Origin: Bacteroidales bacterium
GTDB lineage: Bacteria > Bacteroidota > Bacteroidia > Bacteroidales > B18-G4
Reading direction: 5' to 3'
Length of the DNA: 50,190 nucleotides
Assembly (NCBI GenBank): GCA_018400295.1
Contig: JAGYMZ010000015.1
Coordinates: forward strand, 1-50,190
Both the position numbers and the translations under genes were made by a program. Under the pieces are notes generated by a model. That model made no database searches and was not told the DNA's origin. It saw only the letters and a program-made list of their open reading frames with translations. The first letter of the stretch is position 1. Every line of letters begins with the position of its first letter. This document shows positions 18,544 through 27,302 of the stretch, piece by piece.

Positions 18544-20847
18544 ATGAAATGTTTTAACCGTTTGAAAACATGGGTTTTCCGCAAACTCATACCGTATGGT
18601 TCCGTACCACGCTTCAGGAATATCTGGTTTATTGTTGTTTTGATCAACCTCCTCGCATTATCCTCCTTTTCACAAGAAGCCACACTTTCCAGCCAAACCA
18701 AAAAATTCATGAAGGATATCCGGAAATACGAAAGACTGGACGATAAAGCCCAGACACAAATCGAAAAGTTAAAGAAATTTTATCCACTGGGCATTGTGGA
18801 CGGGATTGTATACATTGGTGGTATCATCAAAGTAAATGATGAGATAAAGGAATCGGAGCTCGAAGAATTGGGCGTCCAGGTCAATACAAAAGCCAGCAAG
18901 CTTTGGGCCGTTCGAATTCCGGTCAAAAAACTGGAAGAATTGGCGAAGATCAAAGGCATTGTCTACATCCAAACCGACACACGGGTAAAAAAAAACCTGG
19001 ATAATGCCCGTAATGATGCATCGGTGGGATTGGTACACTCCGGTAGCGGCTTGACCCAACCGTATTTCGGAAATGGTGTGATCATCGGAGTAACGGATTT
19101 CGCTTTTGATTACACACATCCGACTTTTTATGATGTACAAGGCAGTTCCCTTAGAATCAGCAGGGTATGGAATACAAATGATAATTCCGGAAATCCCCCG
19201 GCAGGCTTTTCATACGGAACAGAGATCATAGGACAATCCGACCTTATTAATGCAGGTTGTTCCGATAATGGAGGCTCCCACGGGACCCATGTTGCCGGTA
19301 TCGCTGGTGGTTCCGGATACTCCACAGAAGGCAAGTATGTAGGTGTAGCACCGGGGGCTGAACTGGTTTTTGTTGATATCGGAGGGGCTTCCGGGGAATC
19401 CGGGATCGTAGATGCCGTGAATTATATCTTTTCTTATGGGCAATCCGTGGGCAAACCCGTGGTCATCAATATGAGCCTGGGGAAGCAATTGGGTCCTCAT
19501 GACGGCACTTCCCTGATTGATCAAATGTTCGGTAGTCTAGCGGGACCGGGTAAAATATTGGTGGGATCCGCCGGCAATGAAGGAGGAACACCCCTGCACA
19601 CTACATGTACATTTCCCCATTCAGGACAATATAACCCGGAAACCCTGATATTGTTCGAAGACTCCCAGGCCAACACGGGCGAAGGGCTCCTGGAGGTCTA
19701 TGGCTTGCCGAACACATCCATTACCCTGGCTGTGAATGTACTGGATTCTTATGGAAACTACGTGGACTACACCGATTATCTCCAATCGGGGAACAATCCC
19801 AACATCAGCCAGAATCTCTCGGGCGTTGAAGTTGAGATAACGGGGGAAGCCGCCAATGCATATAACCAACGCCCTCATTTCAGTGTTTATGTTAAAAACA
19901 CCGACCCATCACTTTTTATAACCCTGGATCTTCAGGACGATTATGGAACACCCAATACCATACACATCTGGAATTGCGGCCATGGTTCTAACGGTGCTCC
20001 CTTATCCAATCAATTCCCAGGTTTTGGAGTGATCGACGGATGGTTGAATGGAGATACAGACTACACGGTCGGAGAAATCGGGGGGACCGGATCCAGCGTC
20101 ATCACCGTAGGGGCCTATACCACAAAAACCGAATACGTTAACTTGCAGGGGATCAATCAAACCATCCCATTTTATGCGCTGAACGGACAAATAGCACCTT
20201 TCTCCAGCCATGGTCCCACCCTTGATGGGCGAACCAAACCGGATGTTTCCGGGCCGGGAAATGTTATCATTTCCTCGGTCAATTCCTTCGATCAAAACTA
20301 TGGCCCCAATAGCGACCATGTTGCCTATTACCTGACCAATGGTACGTATTACTGGTACTTCGCTGCCATGCAGGGTACTTCCATGTCCAGTCCTTTTGTT
20401 GCAGGAACAATCGCTTTGATGCTCGAAGCCAAGAACAACCTCAGCCCATATAATATCCGTACGATCCTATACAGCACAGCCCGCTCCGACAATTTCACAG
20501 GAACCATACCGGCTACCGGATCAAATACCTGGGGTGCAGGAAAAATCGATTCCTACAACAGCGTTTACGATGCGGCATATTTCAGTTCAATCAGCGAGAA
20601 CGTTTCCGGCGAAGAGCTCTTTGCTTACCCCAATCCATCGTACGGGGATTTCAGCATTAGCCTCGGCCCAAGCAACCGTCCCTGCGTGGTCAACATCTAC
20701 GATACAGACGGAAAGATCATCCACAGTTCACAAACAGCAAAAGAAGTCTATACCTTTGACCTGGAATCTTTTCCGGCCGGTCTATACTTCCTTCAGGTGC
20801 AGCAGCAGGGAGATGTCAAAAGGACAAAGCTGATGTTGCTGGACTAA
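18544..20847 (+). CDS. Subtilisin-family (S8) serine protease with T9SS sorting domain
   Basis: A secreted 767-residue protease. A long basic N-region precedes a signal helix at about 27-44, ending ALSSFSQ. A prodomain-like segment follows to about 150. The catalytic triad is Asp185 (GVTDFAFDYTHP), His246 (GSHGTHVAGI) and Ser614 (GTSMSSPFVAG), with oxyanion Asn346 (SAGNEGG). A large insertion between His and Ser (about 370-510) looks like a beta-rich P-domain or protease-associated domain. The last 75 residues (ELFAYPNPSYGDFSI, VNIYDTDGKII, AGLYFLQVQQ, KRTKLMLLD) form a type A T9SS sorting domain. It therefore probably reaches the cell surface or medium. It is the second T9SS cargo peptidase in the window. 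Confidence 0.95.
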   Translation: MKCFNRLKTWVFRKLIPYGSVPRFRNIWFIVVLINLLALSSFSQEATLSSQTKKFMKDIRKYERLDDKAQTQIEKLKKFYPLGIVDGIVYIGGIIKVNDEIKESELEELGVQVNTKASKLWAVRIPVKKLEELAKIKGIVYIQTDTRVKKNLDNARNDASVGLVHSGSGLTQPYFGNGVIIGVTDFAFDYTHPTFYDVQGSSLRISRVWNTNDNSGNPPAGFSYGTEIIGQSDLINAGCSDNGGSHGTHVAGIAGGSGYSTEGKYVGVAPGAELVFVDIGGASGESGIVDAVNYIFSYGQSVGKPVVINMSLGKQLGPHDGTSLIDQMFGSLAGPGKILVGSAGNEGGTPLHTTCTFPHSGQYNPETLILFEDSQANTGEGLLEVYGLPNTSITLAVNVLDSYGNYVDYTDYLQSGNNPNISQNLSGVEVEITGEAANAYNQRPHFSVYVKNTDPSLFITLDLQDDYGTPNTIHIWNCGHGSNGAPLSNQFPGFGVIDGWLNGDTDYTVGEIGGTGSSVITVGAYTTKTEYVNLQGINQTIPFYALNGQIAPFSSHGPTLDGRTKPDVSGPGNVIISSVNSFDQNYGPNSDHVAYYLTNGTYYWYFAAMQGTSMSSPFVAGTIALMLEAKNNLSPYNIRTILYSTARSDNFTGTIPATGSNTWGAGKIDSYNSVYDAAYFSSISENVSGEELFAYPNPSYGDFSISLGPSNRPCVVNIYDTDGKIIHSSQTAKEVYTFDLESFPAGLYFLQVQQQGDVKRTKLMLLD

Positions 20848-21016
20848 GGAGTTTTTTTTGAACAAAACCGCTTCCGGTTATCCATGATTTCTCTCCCCGG
20901 ACCTGCAAGAGACAGGTTCCCCCGGGAAGTCCGTTGAGCCTGCACCGTTAAAAATGGGGCCAGGAAAGCAAGGATAAGATGAATTCCTTCCCTCATTGGA
21001 TGTATTTCTTTATGCT

Positions 21017-21024
21017 TATTTTTG
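21017..21024 (+). promoter_or_regulatory. Bacteroidota promoter: -7 TATTTTTG with -33 TTG
   Basis: TATTTTTG is a perfect TAnnTTTG. ATTGG at 20995-20999 gives a TTG whose end is 18 nt upstream, close to the usual -33/-7 spacing. The start codon of the DUF4175 gene lies 80 nt downstream of the -7 element. It probably drives DUF4175 and the following ATPase and ybeY genes. Confidence 0.55.
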
Positions 21025-21103
21025 TTATAATGAAGGCAAACTAAGACATGGTTTTTCGCGTTAACATATTAAACACCTTCTAACATACCATTACTTATAC
21101 TAC

Positions 21104-24100
21104 ATGAGCACCCAATACGACATATTGATCAGAAAATTACGAAAATTTATTCGAAAATATTATGCAAACAAGCTGCTCAGGGGCGTACTGTATTTTATTT
21201 CAGTCTTTCTGGCATTTTATTTGTTCATGAATTTGCTGGAATACGCCGCATATTTTAATTCGCTGACCAGGACAATTTTGTTTTATGCCTATACAGCACT
21301 GAATCTTCTTATTTTCATTTACTACATTATCATTCCCCTGTTCAGAATGTTCCGGATCACCCGTACAATCACCGAGGAGCAAGCCGCATTGCTCATAGGC
21401 AGGCATTTTCCCGAAGTACAGGATAAATTATTGAACACCATCCAGCTCCGGAAAATTGCCGAAAACACAAAGGAGCGATCACTGGTTGAGGCAAGCATCG
21501 AACAAAAAACCCGGGAATTAAGACCTGTTCCATTTTCGGATGCCATTGATCTCAGATCAAACGCGAAATATCTTAAATACGCCCTGCCTCTGCTGCTTAT
21601 ACTGGTTTTGATTTTGCTCACATCTCCGCATTTAATAACAGAGCCATCATACCGTATGGTGCATTACAAAGACCATTTTGAGCGCGAATTACCCTATGAA
21701 CTTCACATCCTGAACAATGACCTGACAGCAATTCAACAGGATAATTACAAGCTGAAGGTAAAAGCAGAAGGGACGCAATTACCGTCCGGCATTCACATTG
21801 AATTTAACGGCGGGAAATTCCGTATGAGCCGTGAAAACCCCAATATATTCACATATTCTTTCATGAATGTGCAACAGGACATAGATTTTTGGCTGGAAAC
21901 CAAAGATCATCTTTCAAAAAAGCATACTTTGCGTGTTCTTCCAAAACCCATCATACTTCATTTTGAATGCATACTGGATTACCCTGAATACACAGGCAAA
22001 AAAGATGAAATCATCCAGAACAACGGCGACCTGGTTATTCCGGAAGGCAGTCATGTAAGCTGGAAGTTTTACACCCGTGACGCAACAAAGGTGTTCATGC
22101 GTTTCAACGATACGGTTGAACAACTTCACAAGGGATCCGGCAACACGCTCACACACGAAAGGCAGCTTTTTGATCCTCAGCGCTATAGCATTTCCGTGGC
22201 CAATGCTTTTCTAACGAATTCCGACAGCCTGCAATACAACATCAATACGATACCAGATATCTACCCTTCAATAATTGTGGAGGAATTCCGCGACTCCTCG
22301 ATTGTTAACGCATTGTATTTTAGGGGATTGATCAAGGATGACTATGGCTTTGACCGGTTAAACTTTTGTTATTCATTGCTAAACCGCCGACCCGATGGAG
22401 AGCTGCCGGAGCAGATTTCCAATGCCATTCCCATCAGCCGGGATGCAATGCAGCAACAATTCTTTCATCATTTCGATCTAACGGACATTGAAATACGGCC
22501 CGGTGAGGAATTGGAATATTACTTCGAAGTATGGGATAATGATGGCATACATGGAAGTAAAATGACCCGTTCGGAGAAAATGTATTACAAGGTACCTACC
22601 CGTGAGGAGATCACAGAAAGCAGCGAAAGGTCCGGCAGGAAGATCAAGGAAGACCTGGAGCAAAGCATTTCAGAAGCCGGGATACTGAAGGAACAAATCG
22701 AGAAGATGCAGCAAAAGCTGGTCGACAAAGAAAATTTGTCATGGGACGACCGCCAGCAAGTGCAAAACCTGTTGGATCAGCAAAAGGATCTTGGCAACAA
22801 AATTGACAGGATCCGGAAAGAGAATCTTGAGAAATCAAAGAAGGAAGAACAATTCAAGGATGTCAACGAAGAAATACTGGAAAAGCAGCAAAAACTTGAA
22901 GCGTTGTTTGACGAGATCATGTCGGACGAGATCAAAGAATTGTTTGAAGAGATGCAAAAACTTCTTGATGAAGTTGATAAGGATAAGGTAAGTGAAATGC
23001 TCCGCAAAATGGACCGGAATACGGAGCAAATGTCGGAGGAACTGGACAAAAGCCTTGAATGGTTCAAGCAATTGGAATTCGACAAGAAACTGACGGAAAC
23101 CATTGATCAACTTAAGGAAATGGCGAAGGACCAGGATGCCCTTTCTGAAGAAAGTGAAGAAAAATCCAGTGATGCCGGGCAACTCAGCGAAGAGCAGGAG
23201 AAGTTAAACGAAGCATTCGCCAAATTCCGTGAAGATTATGATACACTTGAAAAAATGAACCAGGAACTGGAACAACCAAACTCCCTGTTAAATTCCGACT
23301 CAACCGAAAATAGCATACAGGATGATATGCAACAGAGCCTGGATCTCCTCATGCAAAATAAGAAACGCAAGGCCTCCGGATCCCAAAAAGATGCATCAAA
23401 GAAAATGGAGGAATTATCGGAGATGCTTTTCGACATGCAACAGATGATGAATCAGCAGTCGGCAGCAGAAGACGCCCATACTTTACGCGGTATCCTTGAG
23501 AACCTGGTTCAGCTTTCTTTTGATCAGGAAGCTTTGATGGAAAAGGTAACGCAGACCCATGTAAATGATCCGAACTTCCCAAAGCTTATGCAGCGGCAGA
23601 AAAAGATCGGTGATGATCTTCAGATCGTTGAAGACTCCCTTGTTGCACTCAGCAAACGTCAGATGACCATACAACCGTTTGTTGCAAAGGAGATCGATCA
23701 TATCAACACCCATGTTGGACAAAGTCTGGATTTGCTGAACGAACGAAAAAGGCCCCAGGCTGCGAGCAAGCAACAATATATAATGACTTCCATAAACAAT
23801 CTGGCATTATTGTTATCGGAAGTATTGCAGCAGATGCAGCAAAATATGAACATGCAAAGCTCTTCAAGTTGTCCAAACAGCAACATGCAGAACCAGGGGC
23901 AGGGCAAACCATCCATGAGTGAACTGCAAAAGCAGCTTAACAAGCAACTTCAACAAATGAAGGATGGCACCGGACAGGAAAAGATGCAGGGCAAAAAGGG
24001 CGCTCAATCCATGAGTGAGCAGCTTGCCAGAATGGCTGCACAGCAGGAAGCCATCCGAAGGCAACTTCAGGAATATCTAGAACAATTAAAGAAAGAAGGT

Positions 24101-24436
24101 GCTTCCGGAGATGCCAGCGTCAACAAACTGATGGAAGAAATGGAGAAAACGGAAATGGATATCGTCAGCAAGCAAATTACCAAAGAAACCTTAAAAAGGC
24201 AAGAGGATATCGTTACGCGATTGTTGGAGCATGAAAAAGCTCAACGGGAAAGAGAGAAAGAAGAAAGAAGAGAATCCAGGGAAGCAAAAAGCCAGAAAAT
24301 AAGTAACCCTGAGGATTGGATTGAGTATAACAGCATACGGTCTAAAGAGGCAGAGTTATTGAGGACAGTTCCGCCAAAATTAAGGCCTTTTTATAAAGAA
24401 AAAGTAACCCAATATTTTTATCAGTTTATGGAATAG
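21104..24436 (+). CDS. DUF4175-family membrane and coiled-coil protein
   Basis: A Bacteroidota-type protein of unknown function, 1110 residues. Two membrane helices lie at about 29-47 and 54-85 (FISVFLAFYLFMNLL; ILFYAYTALNLLIFIYYIII), with a third at about 158-178 (YALPLLLILVLILLTS). A large, probably extracytoplasmic beta-rich part (about 180-500) follows. The C-terminal half (about 505-1090) is highly charged and rich in Glu, Gln, Lys and Met, with long heptad-like coiled coils and a QMQQNMNMQSSSSCPNSNMQNQ linker near 920. I assign the family from this overall pattern. The following ATPase, ybeY and mnmG genes are packed close behind. A structural envelope role is plausible but unproven. 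Confidence 0.88.
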   Translation: MSTQYDILIRKLRKFIRKYYANKLLRGVLYFISVFLAFYLFMNLLEYAAYFNSLTRTILFYAYTALNLLIFIYYIIIPLFRMFRITRTITEEQAALLIGRHFPEVQDKLLNTIQLRKIAENTKERSLVEASIEQKTRELRPVPFSDAIDLRSNAKYLKYALPLLLILVLILLTSPHLITEPSYRMVHYKDHFERELPYELHILNNDLTAIQQDNYKLKVKAEGTQLPSGIHIEFNGGKFRMSRENPNIFTYSFMNVQQDIDFWLETKDHLSKKHTLRVLPKPIILHFECILDYPEYTGKKDEIIQNNGDLVIPEGSHVSWKFYTRDATKVFMRFNDTVEQLHKGSGNTLTHERQLFDPQRYSISVANAFLTNSDSLQYNINTIPDIYPSIIVEEFRDSSIVNALYFRGLIKDDYGFDRLNFCYSLLNRRPDGELPEQISNAIPISRDAMQQQFFHHFDLTDIEIRPGEELEYYFEVWDNDGIHGSKMTRSEKMYYKVPTREEITESSERSGRKIKEDLEQSISEAGILKEQIEKMQQKLVDKENLSWDDRQQVQNLLDQQKDLGNKIDRIRKENLEKSKKEEQFKDVNEEILEKQQKLEALFDEIMSDEIKELFEEMQKLLDEVDKDKVSEMLRKMDRNTEQMSEELDKSLEWFKQLEFDKKLTETIDQLKEMAKDQDALSEESEEKSSDAGQLSEEQEKLNEAFAKFREDYDTLEKMNQELEQPNSLLNSDSTENSIQDDMQQSLDLLMQNKKRKASGSQKDASKKMEELSEMLFDMQQMMNQQSAAEDAHTLRGILENLVQLSFDQEALMEKVTQTHVNDPNFPKLMQRQKKIGDDLQIVEDSLVALSKRQMTIQPFVAKEIDHINTHVGQSLDLLNERKRPQAASKQQYIMTSINNLALLLSEVLQQMQQNMNMQSSSSCPNSNMQNQGQGKPSMSELQKQLNKQLQQMKDGTGQEKMQGKKGAQSMSEQLARMAAQQEAIRRQLQEYLEQLKKEGASGDASVNKLMEEMEKTEMDIVSKQITKETLKRQEDIVTRLLEHEKAQREREKEERRESREAKSQKISNPEDWIEYNSIRSKEAELLRTVPPKLRPFYKEKVTQYFYQFME

Positions 24437-24451
24437 GAGTTCTTTAAACAC

Positions 24452-24925
24452 ATGGAAAAATTAACACTGAATTCAGATCTGAAAAACATTACGATCGTAG
24501 AAAAATTTGTAGAAGAGATCAGCGATGCCTACGAATTGCAACACACGCATTTTGGCAACATCCTCCTTGTATTAACAGAAGCCTTCAAGAATGCTGTAAT
24601 CCATGGAAATGCCAATGATCCTGAGAAAAAGGTGACCATTGCCTTTGATCCGGTGCAGCGAGGCCTTTCATTCACAATTTCCGACGAAGGAAAAGGATTT
24701 GATATTGACTCGATCCCGGATCCTGTCACGGCGGAAACGGATGAAAACGCACAAAAAGGCAGGGGTATTTATGTAATGCGGTCCTTATCCGATGACATCA
24801 AATTCAAAGAAAACGGCAGTTGCATCGAGATCACATTTGATGTTGAAGGCATCGGGCAAAAAACAATGTCGCACCGCAAAAACCTCATGCATCAATACTA
24901 CAAGAAGAACAAGGAAAAGGTCTGA
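24452..24925 (+). CDS. RsbW-like anti-sigma factor/ATPase (HATPase domain only)
   Basis: The 157 residues form a single GHKL ATP-binding domain: N-box EAFKNAVIHGNA (45-56), G1 box ISDEGKGFD, and G2 box KGRGIYVMRSLSDDIKF. No dimerisation or sensor region is present. This matches serine-kinase anti-sigma factors of the RsbW/SpoIIAB class, which phosphorylate an antagonist protein and hold a sigma factor. Neither an antagonist (STAS) nor a partner sigma factor is adjacent. It starts 15 nt after the DUF4175 gene and ends 9 nt before ybeY, so it is clearly in that operon. Whether it acts on a sigma factor or on another partner is unknown. Confidence 0.87.
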   Translation: MEKLTLNSDLKNITIVEKFVEEISDAYELQHTHFGNILLVLTEAFKNAVIHGNANDPEKKVTIAFDPVQRGLSFTISDEGKGFDIDSIPDPVTAETDENAQKGRGIYVMRSLSDDIKFKENGSCIEITFDVEGIGQKTMSHRKNLMHQYYKKNKEKV

Positions 24926-24934
24926 TCTTATTTT

Positions 24935-25381
24935 ATGCGTAATTCATTCAGAAGCGTACGTTTCTTCAACGAGGACACAAATTATGTCCTTCGAAAAAAA
25001 ATGACGGTACGCAAATGGCTGGCTATTGCCTCAGAAAATGAAAATGTTTTCCCGGGCCATGTGAACATCATTTTTTGCAGCGATGATTTCCTTTATGCTC
25101 TGAACAGGAAATATCTTTCTCGCGATACCCTGACCGACATCATTGCCTTTGACTTTTCCACTGAAAAGAATGAACTATCCGGCGATATCTACATCAGTCC
25201 GGAAAGTGCAAAAGAAAATGCGATACATTACGGCGTCCCGACGGAAAATGAGATCCACCGCCTGATCATCCATGGCTTCCTTCATTTATCCGGTTACAGG
25301 GACAACACACCGGCAAGCAAAAAGGCCATTAGAGATAAAGAAGATTATTATCTATCTTTGCTGGCCAATTTGCTTGAGTAA
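24935..25381 (+). CDS. ybeY: Endoribonuclease YbeY (rRNA maturation and ribosome quality control)
   Basis: YbeY is a small zinc endonuclease needed for 16S rRNA 3' processing and removal of faulty ribosomes. The 148 residues include NIIFCSDDFLYALNRKYLSRDTLTDIIAFDF (seen in shorter blocks such as LNRKYLSRDTLTDI) and the metal motif HGFLHLSGYRDN, with His113 and His117. The third ligand position, His in proteobacterial YbeY, is Asp123 here, as is common in Bacteroidota. It follows the RsbW-like gene by 9 nt. Its own 3' end contains a perfect TAnnTTTG element for mnmG. The ATG at 24935 gives normal family length. Confidence 0.94.
   Translation: MRNSFRSVRFFNEDTNYVLRKKMTVRKWLAIASENENVFPGHVNIIFCSDDFLYALNRKYLSRDTLTDIIAFDFSTEKNELSGDIYISPESAKENAIHYGVPTENEIHRLIIHGFLHLSGYRDNTPASKKAIRDKEDYYLSLLANLLE
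25353..25360 (+). promoter_or_regulatory. -7 promoter element (TATCTTTG) for mnmG, inside the end of ybeY
   Basis: TATCTTTG followed by C is a perfect TAnnTTTG. Predicted initiation near 25367 would place the parS-like 16-mer (25383-25398) inside a short mnmG leader. Confidence 0.5.
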
Positions 25382-25382
25382 T

Positions 25383-25398
25383 TGTTCCACGTGAAACC
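25383..25398. promoter_or_regulatory. parS-like 16-mer, copy 1 (upstream of mnmG)
   Basis: TGTTCCACGTGAAACC matches the ParB centromere consensus TGTTnCACGTGAAACA at every base except the last. It lies in the 25-nt ybeY-mnmG gap and ends 8 nt before the mnmG ATG. An identical copy follows mnmG. Binding by ParB is inferred from the match alone; no parA or parB gene is in the window. Confidence 0.72.
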
Positions 25399-25406
25399 TG
25401 AGAAAA

Positions 25407-27278
25407 ATGCTTCCTGCATACGACATCATTGTTGTTGGCGCCGGCCATGCCGGTTGTGAAGCGGCTGCAGCCGCAGCAAATCTTGGTTCTTCCGTGCTCC
25501 TGGTAACCATGAACATGACCAACATGGCCCAGATGTCGTGTAATCCGGCAATGGGAGGAATTGCAAAAGGCCAGATCATCAGGGAGATTGATGCCATGGG
25601 CGGCGTATCCGGTATTGTGACGGATAAATCCATGATCCAGTTTAGAATGCTAAACAAATCAAAAGGCCCGGCCATGTGGAGCCCCAGGTCACAAAACGAC
25701 CGGATGTTGTTTTCCCATGAATGGAGAAAACAGTTGGAGAACATCCCGGATCTTGATTTCTTTCAGGATACCGCAACTCAGCTCTGGATGGAAAACAATA
25801 CACTTCGGGGCATAAAAACCGGGATGGGACACAGGATCGAATCCAAATCCGTCATATTAACGAACGGGACCTTCCTGAACGGTATGATCCATATCGGCAA
25901 AAAGACGATCTCCGGAGGAAGAATAGGGGAGGAGCCATCGGTTGGTTTGACCGAACAATTGAACGCGCTTGGGTTTAAATCATCCCGCATGAAAACAGGC
26001 ACACCAGTCAGGATCGATGGAAGGACGATTGACTTTTCAAAACTCGAAGAACAAAAAGGCGATAAAAATCCTGGAAAATTTTCCTTCCAGGGCACCCCCC
26101 CGTTGAAAAAACAACGCAGTTGCTACCTTGCATTTACAAACCCGAAAGTACACGAAACCCTTAGACTGGGTTTTTCAGATTCCCCTATGTTCGCCGGGCG
26201 TATATCCGGAATTGGGCCCAGGTATTGTCCCTCCATTGAAGACAAAATAGACCGGTTTTCGCATAAAGACAGCCACCAGCTGTTTGTTGAACCGGAAGGC
26301 TGGGATACCATCGAATATTATCTTAACGGGTTTTCTTCATCCCTACCGGATCATATCCAGGTAAAGGCTCTCCGGAATATTCCGGGTTTTGAAAACGCAA
26401 AGATCTTTCGCCCGGGCTATGCCATCGAATACGATTATTTTCCTCCGGAACAACTGACATACACCCTTGAAACAAAGATTGCCGGCAATCTGTACTTTGC
26501 CGGACAGATCAACGGTACGACAGGTTATGAAGAGGCAGCCGCCCAGGGCTTGATGGCTGGTATAAATGCCCACCGGAAAATACACGCCCTGCCTCAAGTC
26601 ATCCTATCCAGGTCTCAAGCCTACATCGGTGTATTGATAGATGATCTGATAACCAAAGGTGTTGACGAACCATACAGGATGTTCACCTCCAGGGCAGAAC
26701 ACAGGATCCTTCTCAGGCAGGACAACGCAGATCTCCGTCTGACACCACTGGGTCACTCCATCGGCCTGGCCTCCCCCGATCGATTCAATAAAGTAACATT
26801 CAAAAAGCAATCCATCAAAGAACTTCATTCATTTTTTCAAAAAACCAGCATCCATCCAGATGAAATAAATAATTACTTACATAATACAGGCAGGGCTCTT
26901 TTATCACAGAAGGTTCGACTTGCTTCCTTATTGGTCCGGCCCGGTATAGGCATCCATGATCTATCCAGGAACAGCACCACGCTTAAAAATTATCTGGACC
27001 ACCATACCGGACTTGATCCGGAGGTCATTGAAGAAGCTGAAATTCAAATCAAATACGAGACGTATATTAAAAAAGAGCAGGAAATGGCCCTCAAGCTGTC
27101 CCGCCTTGAAGACATAGCCATACCTTCTTCGATCGATTACAGCAAACTCAGATCCATATCGTTTGAGGCCCGTGAAAAACTCTCGCGAATTCAACCTGTA
27201 ACACTTGGGCAGGCATCCAGGATAAGTGGGGTGTCCCCTTCAGATATTTCTGTTCTTATCGTATATTTGGGTCGCTAA
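25407..27278 (+). CDS. mnmG: tRNA uridine-5-carboxymethylaminomethyl modification enzyme MnmG (GidA)
   Basis: MnmG, with MnmE, installs the cmnm5 or nm5 group on wobble U34 of several tRNAs, improving decoding of split codon boxes. The 623 residues match the family length. The FAD site is [12 protein letters not shown] with GxGxxG at 11-16. The family block [13 protein letters not shown] appears near residue 48, and [28 protein letters not shown] near 410 (given here as the shorter blocks [10 protein letters not shown] and MFTSRAEHR). The C-terminal helical MnmE-binding domain ends [15 protein letters not shown] and [16 protein letters not shown]. mnmE is not in the window. It is flanked by two identical parS-like sites, as gidA loci near replication origins often are. 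Confidence 0.97.
   Translation: MLPAYDIIVVGAGHAGCEAAAAAANLGSSVLLVTMNMTNMAQMSCNPAMGGIAKGQIIREIDAMGGVSGIVTDKSMIQFRMLNKSKGPAMWSPRSQNDRMLFSHEWRKQLENIPDLDFFQDTATQLWMENNTLRGIKTGMGHRIESKSVILTNGTFLNGMIHIGKKTISGGRIGEEPSVGLTEQLNALGFKSSRMKTGTPVRIDGRTIDFSKLEEQKGDKNPGKFSFQGTPPLKKQRSCYLAFTNPKVHETLRLGFSDSPMFAGRISGIGPRYCPSIEDKIDRFSHKDSHQLFVEPEGWDTIEYYLNGFSSSLPDHIQVKALRNIPGFENAKIFRPGYAIEYDYFPPEQLTYTLETKIAGNLYFAGQINGTTGYEEAAAQGLMAGINAHRKIHALPQVILSRSQAYIGVLIDDLITKGVDEPYRMFTSRAEHRILLRQDNADLRLTPLGHSIGLASPDRFNKVTFKKQSIKELHSFFQKTSIHPDEINNYLHNTGRALLSQKVRLASLLVRPGIGIHDLSRNSTTLKNYLDHHTGLDPEVIEEAEIQIKYETYIKKEQEMALKLSRLEDIAIPSSIDYSKLRSISFEAREKLSRIQPVTLGQASRISGVSPSDISVLIVYLGR
27262..27269 (+). promoter_or_regulatory. -7 promoter element (TATATTTG) for the methyltransferase, inside the end of mnmG
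   Basis: A perfect TAnnTTTG located 33 nt upstream of the next ATG, within the last codons of mnmG. The second parS-like site starts 9 nt after it and would overlap the transcription start. Confidence 0.5.
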
Positions 27279-27294
27279 TGTTCCACGTGAAACC
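27279..27294. promoter_or_regulatory. parS-like 16-mer, copy 2 (downstream of mnmG)
   Basis: The same 16 bases as copy 1, beginning directly after the mnmG stop codon and again ending 8 nt before the next ATG. The two copies are 1896 bp apart and share no other flanking identity, so this is not a simple duplication of a longer segment. Confidence 0.72.
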
Positions 27295-27302
27295 ACTTAC
27301 AT

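Noticed and set aside
20885-20985. GC-rich structured stretch after the S8 protease gene resembling a riboswitch or SRP RNA
   Set aside because: It has short complementary pieces (ACCTG/CAGGT) but not the conserved core of the SRP RNA, TPP or cobalamin elements I compared it with by eye.
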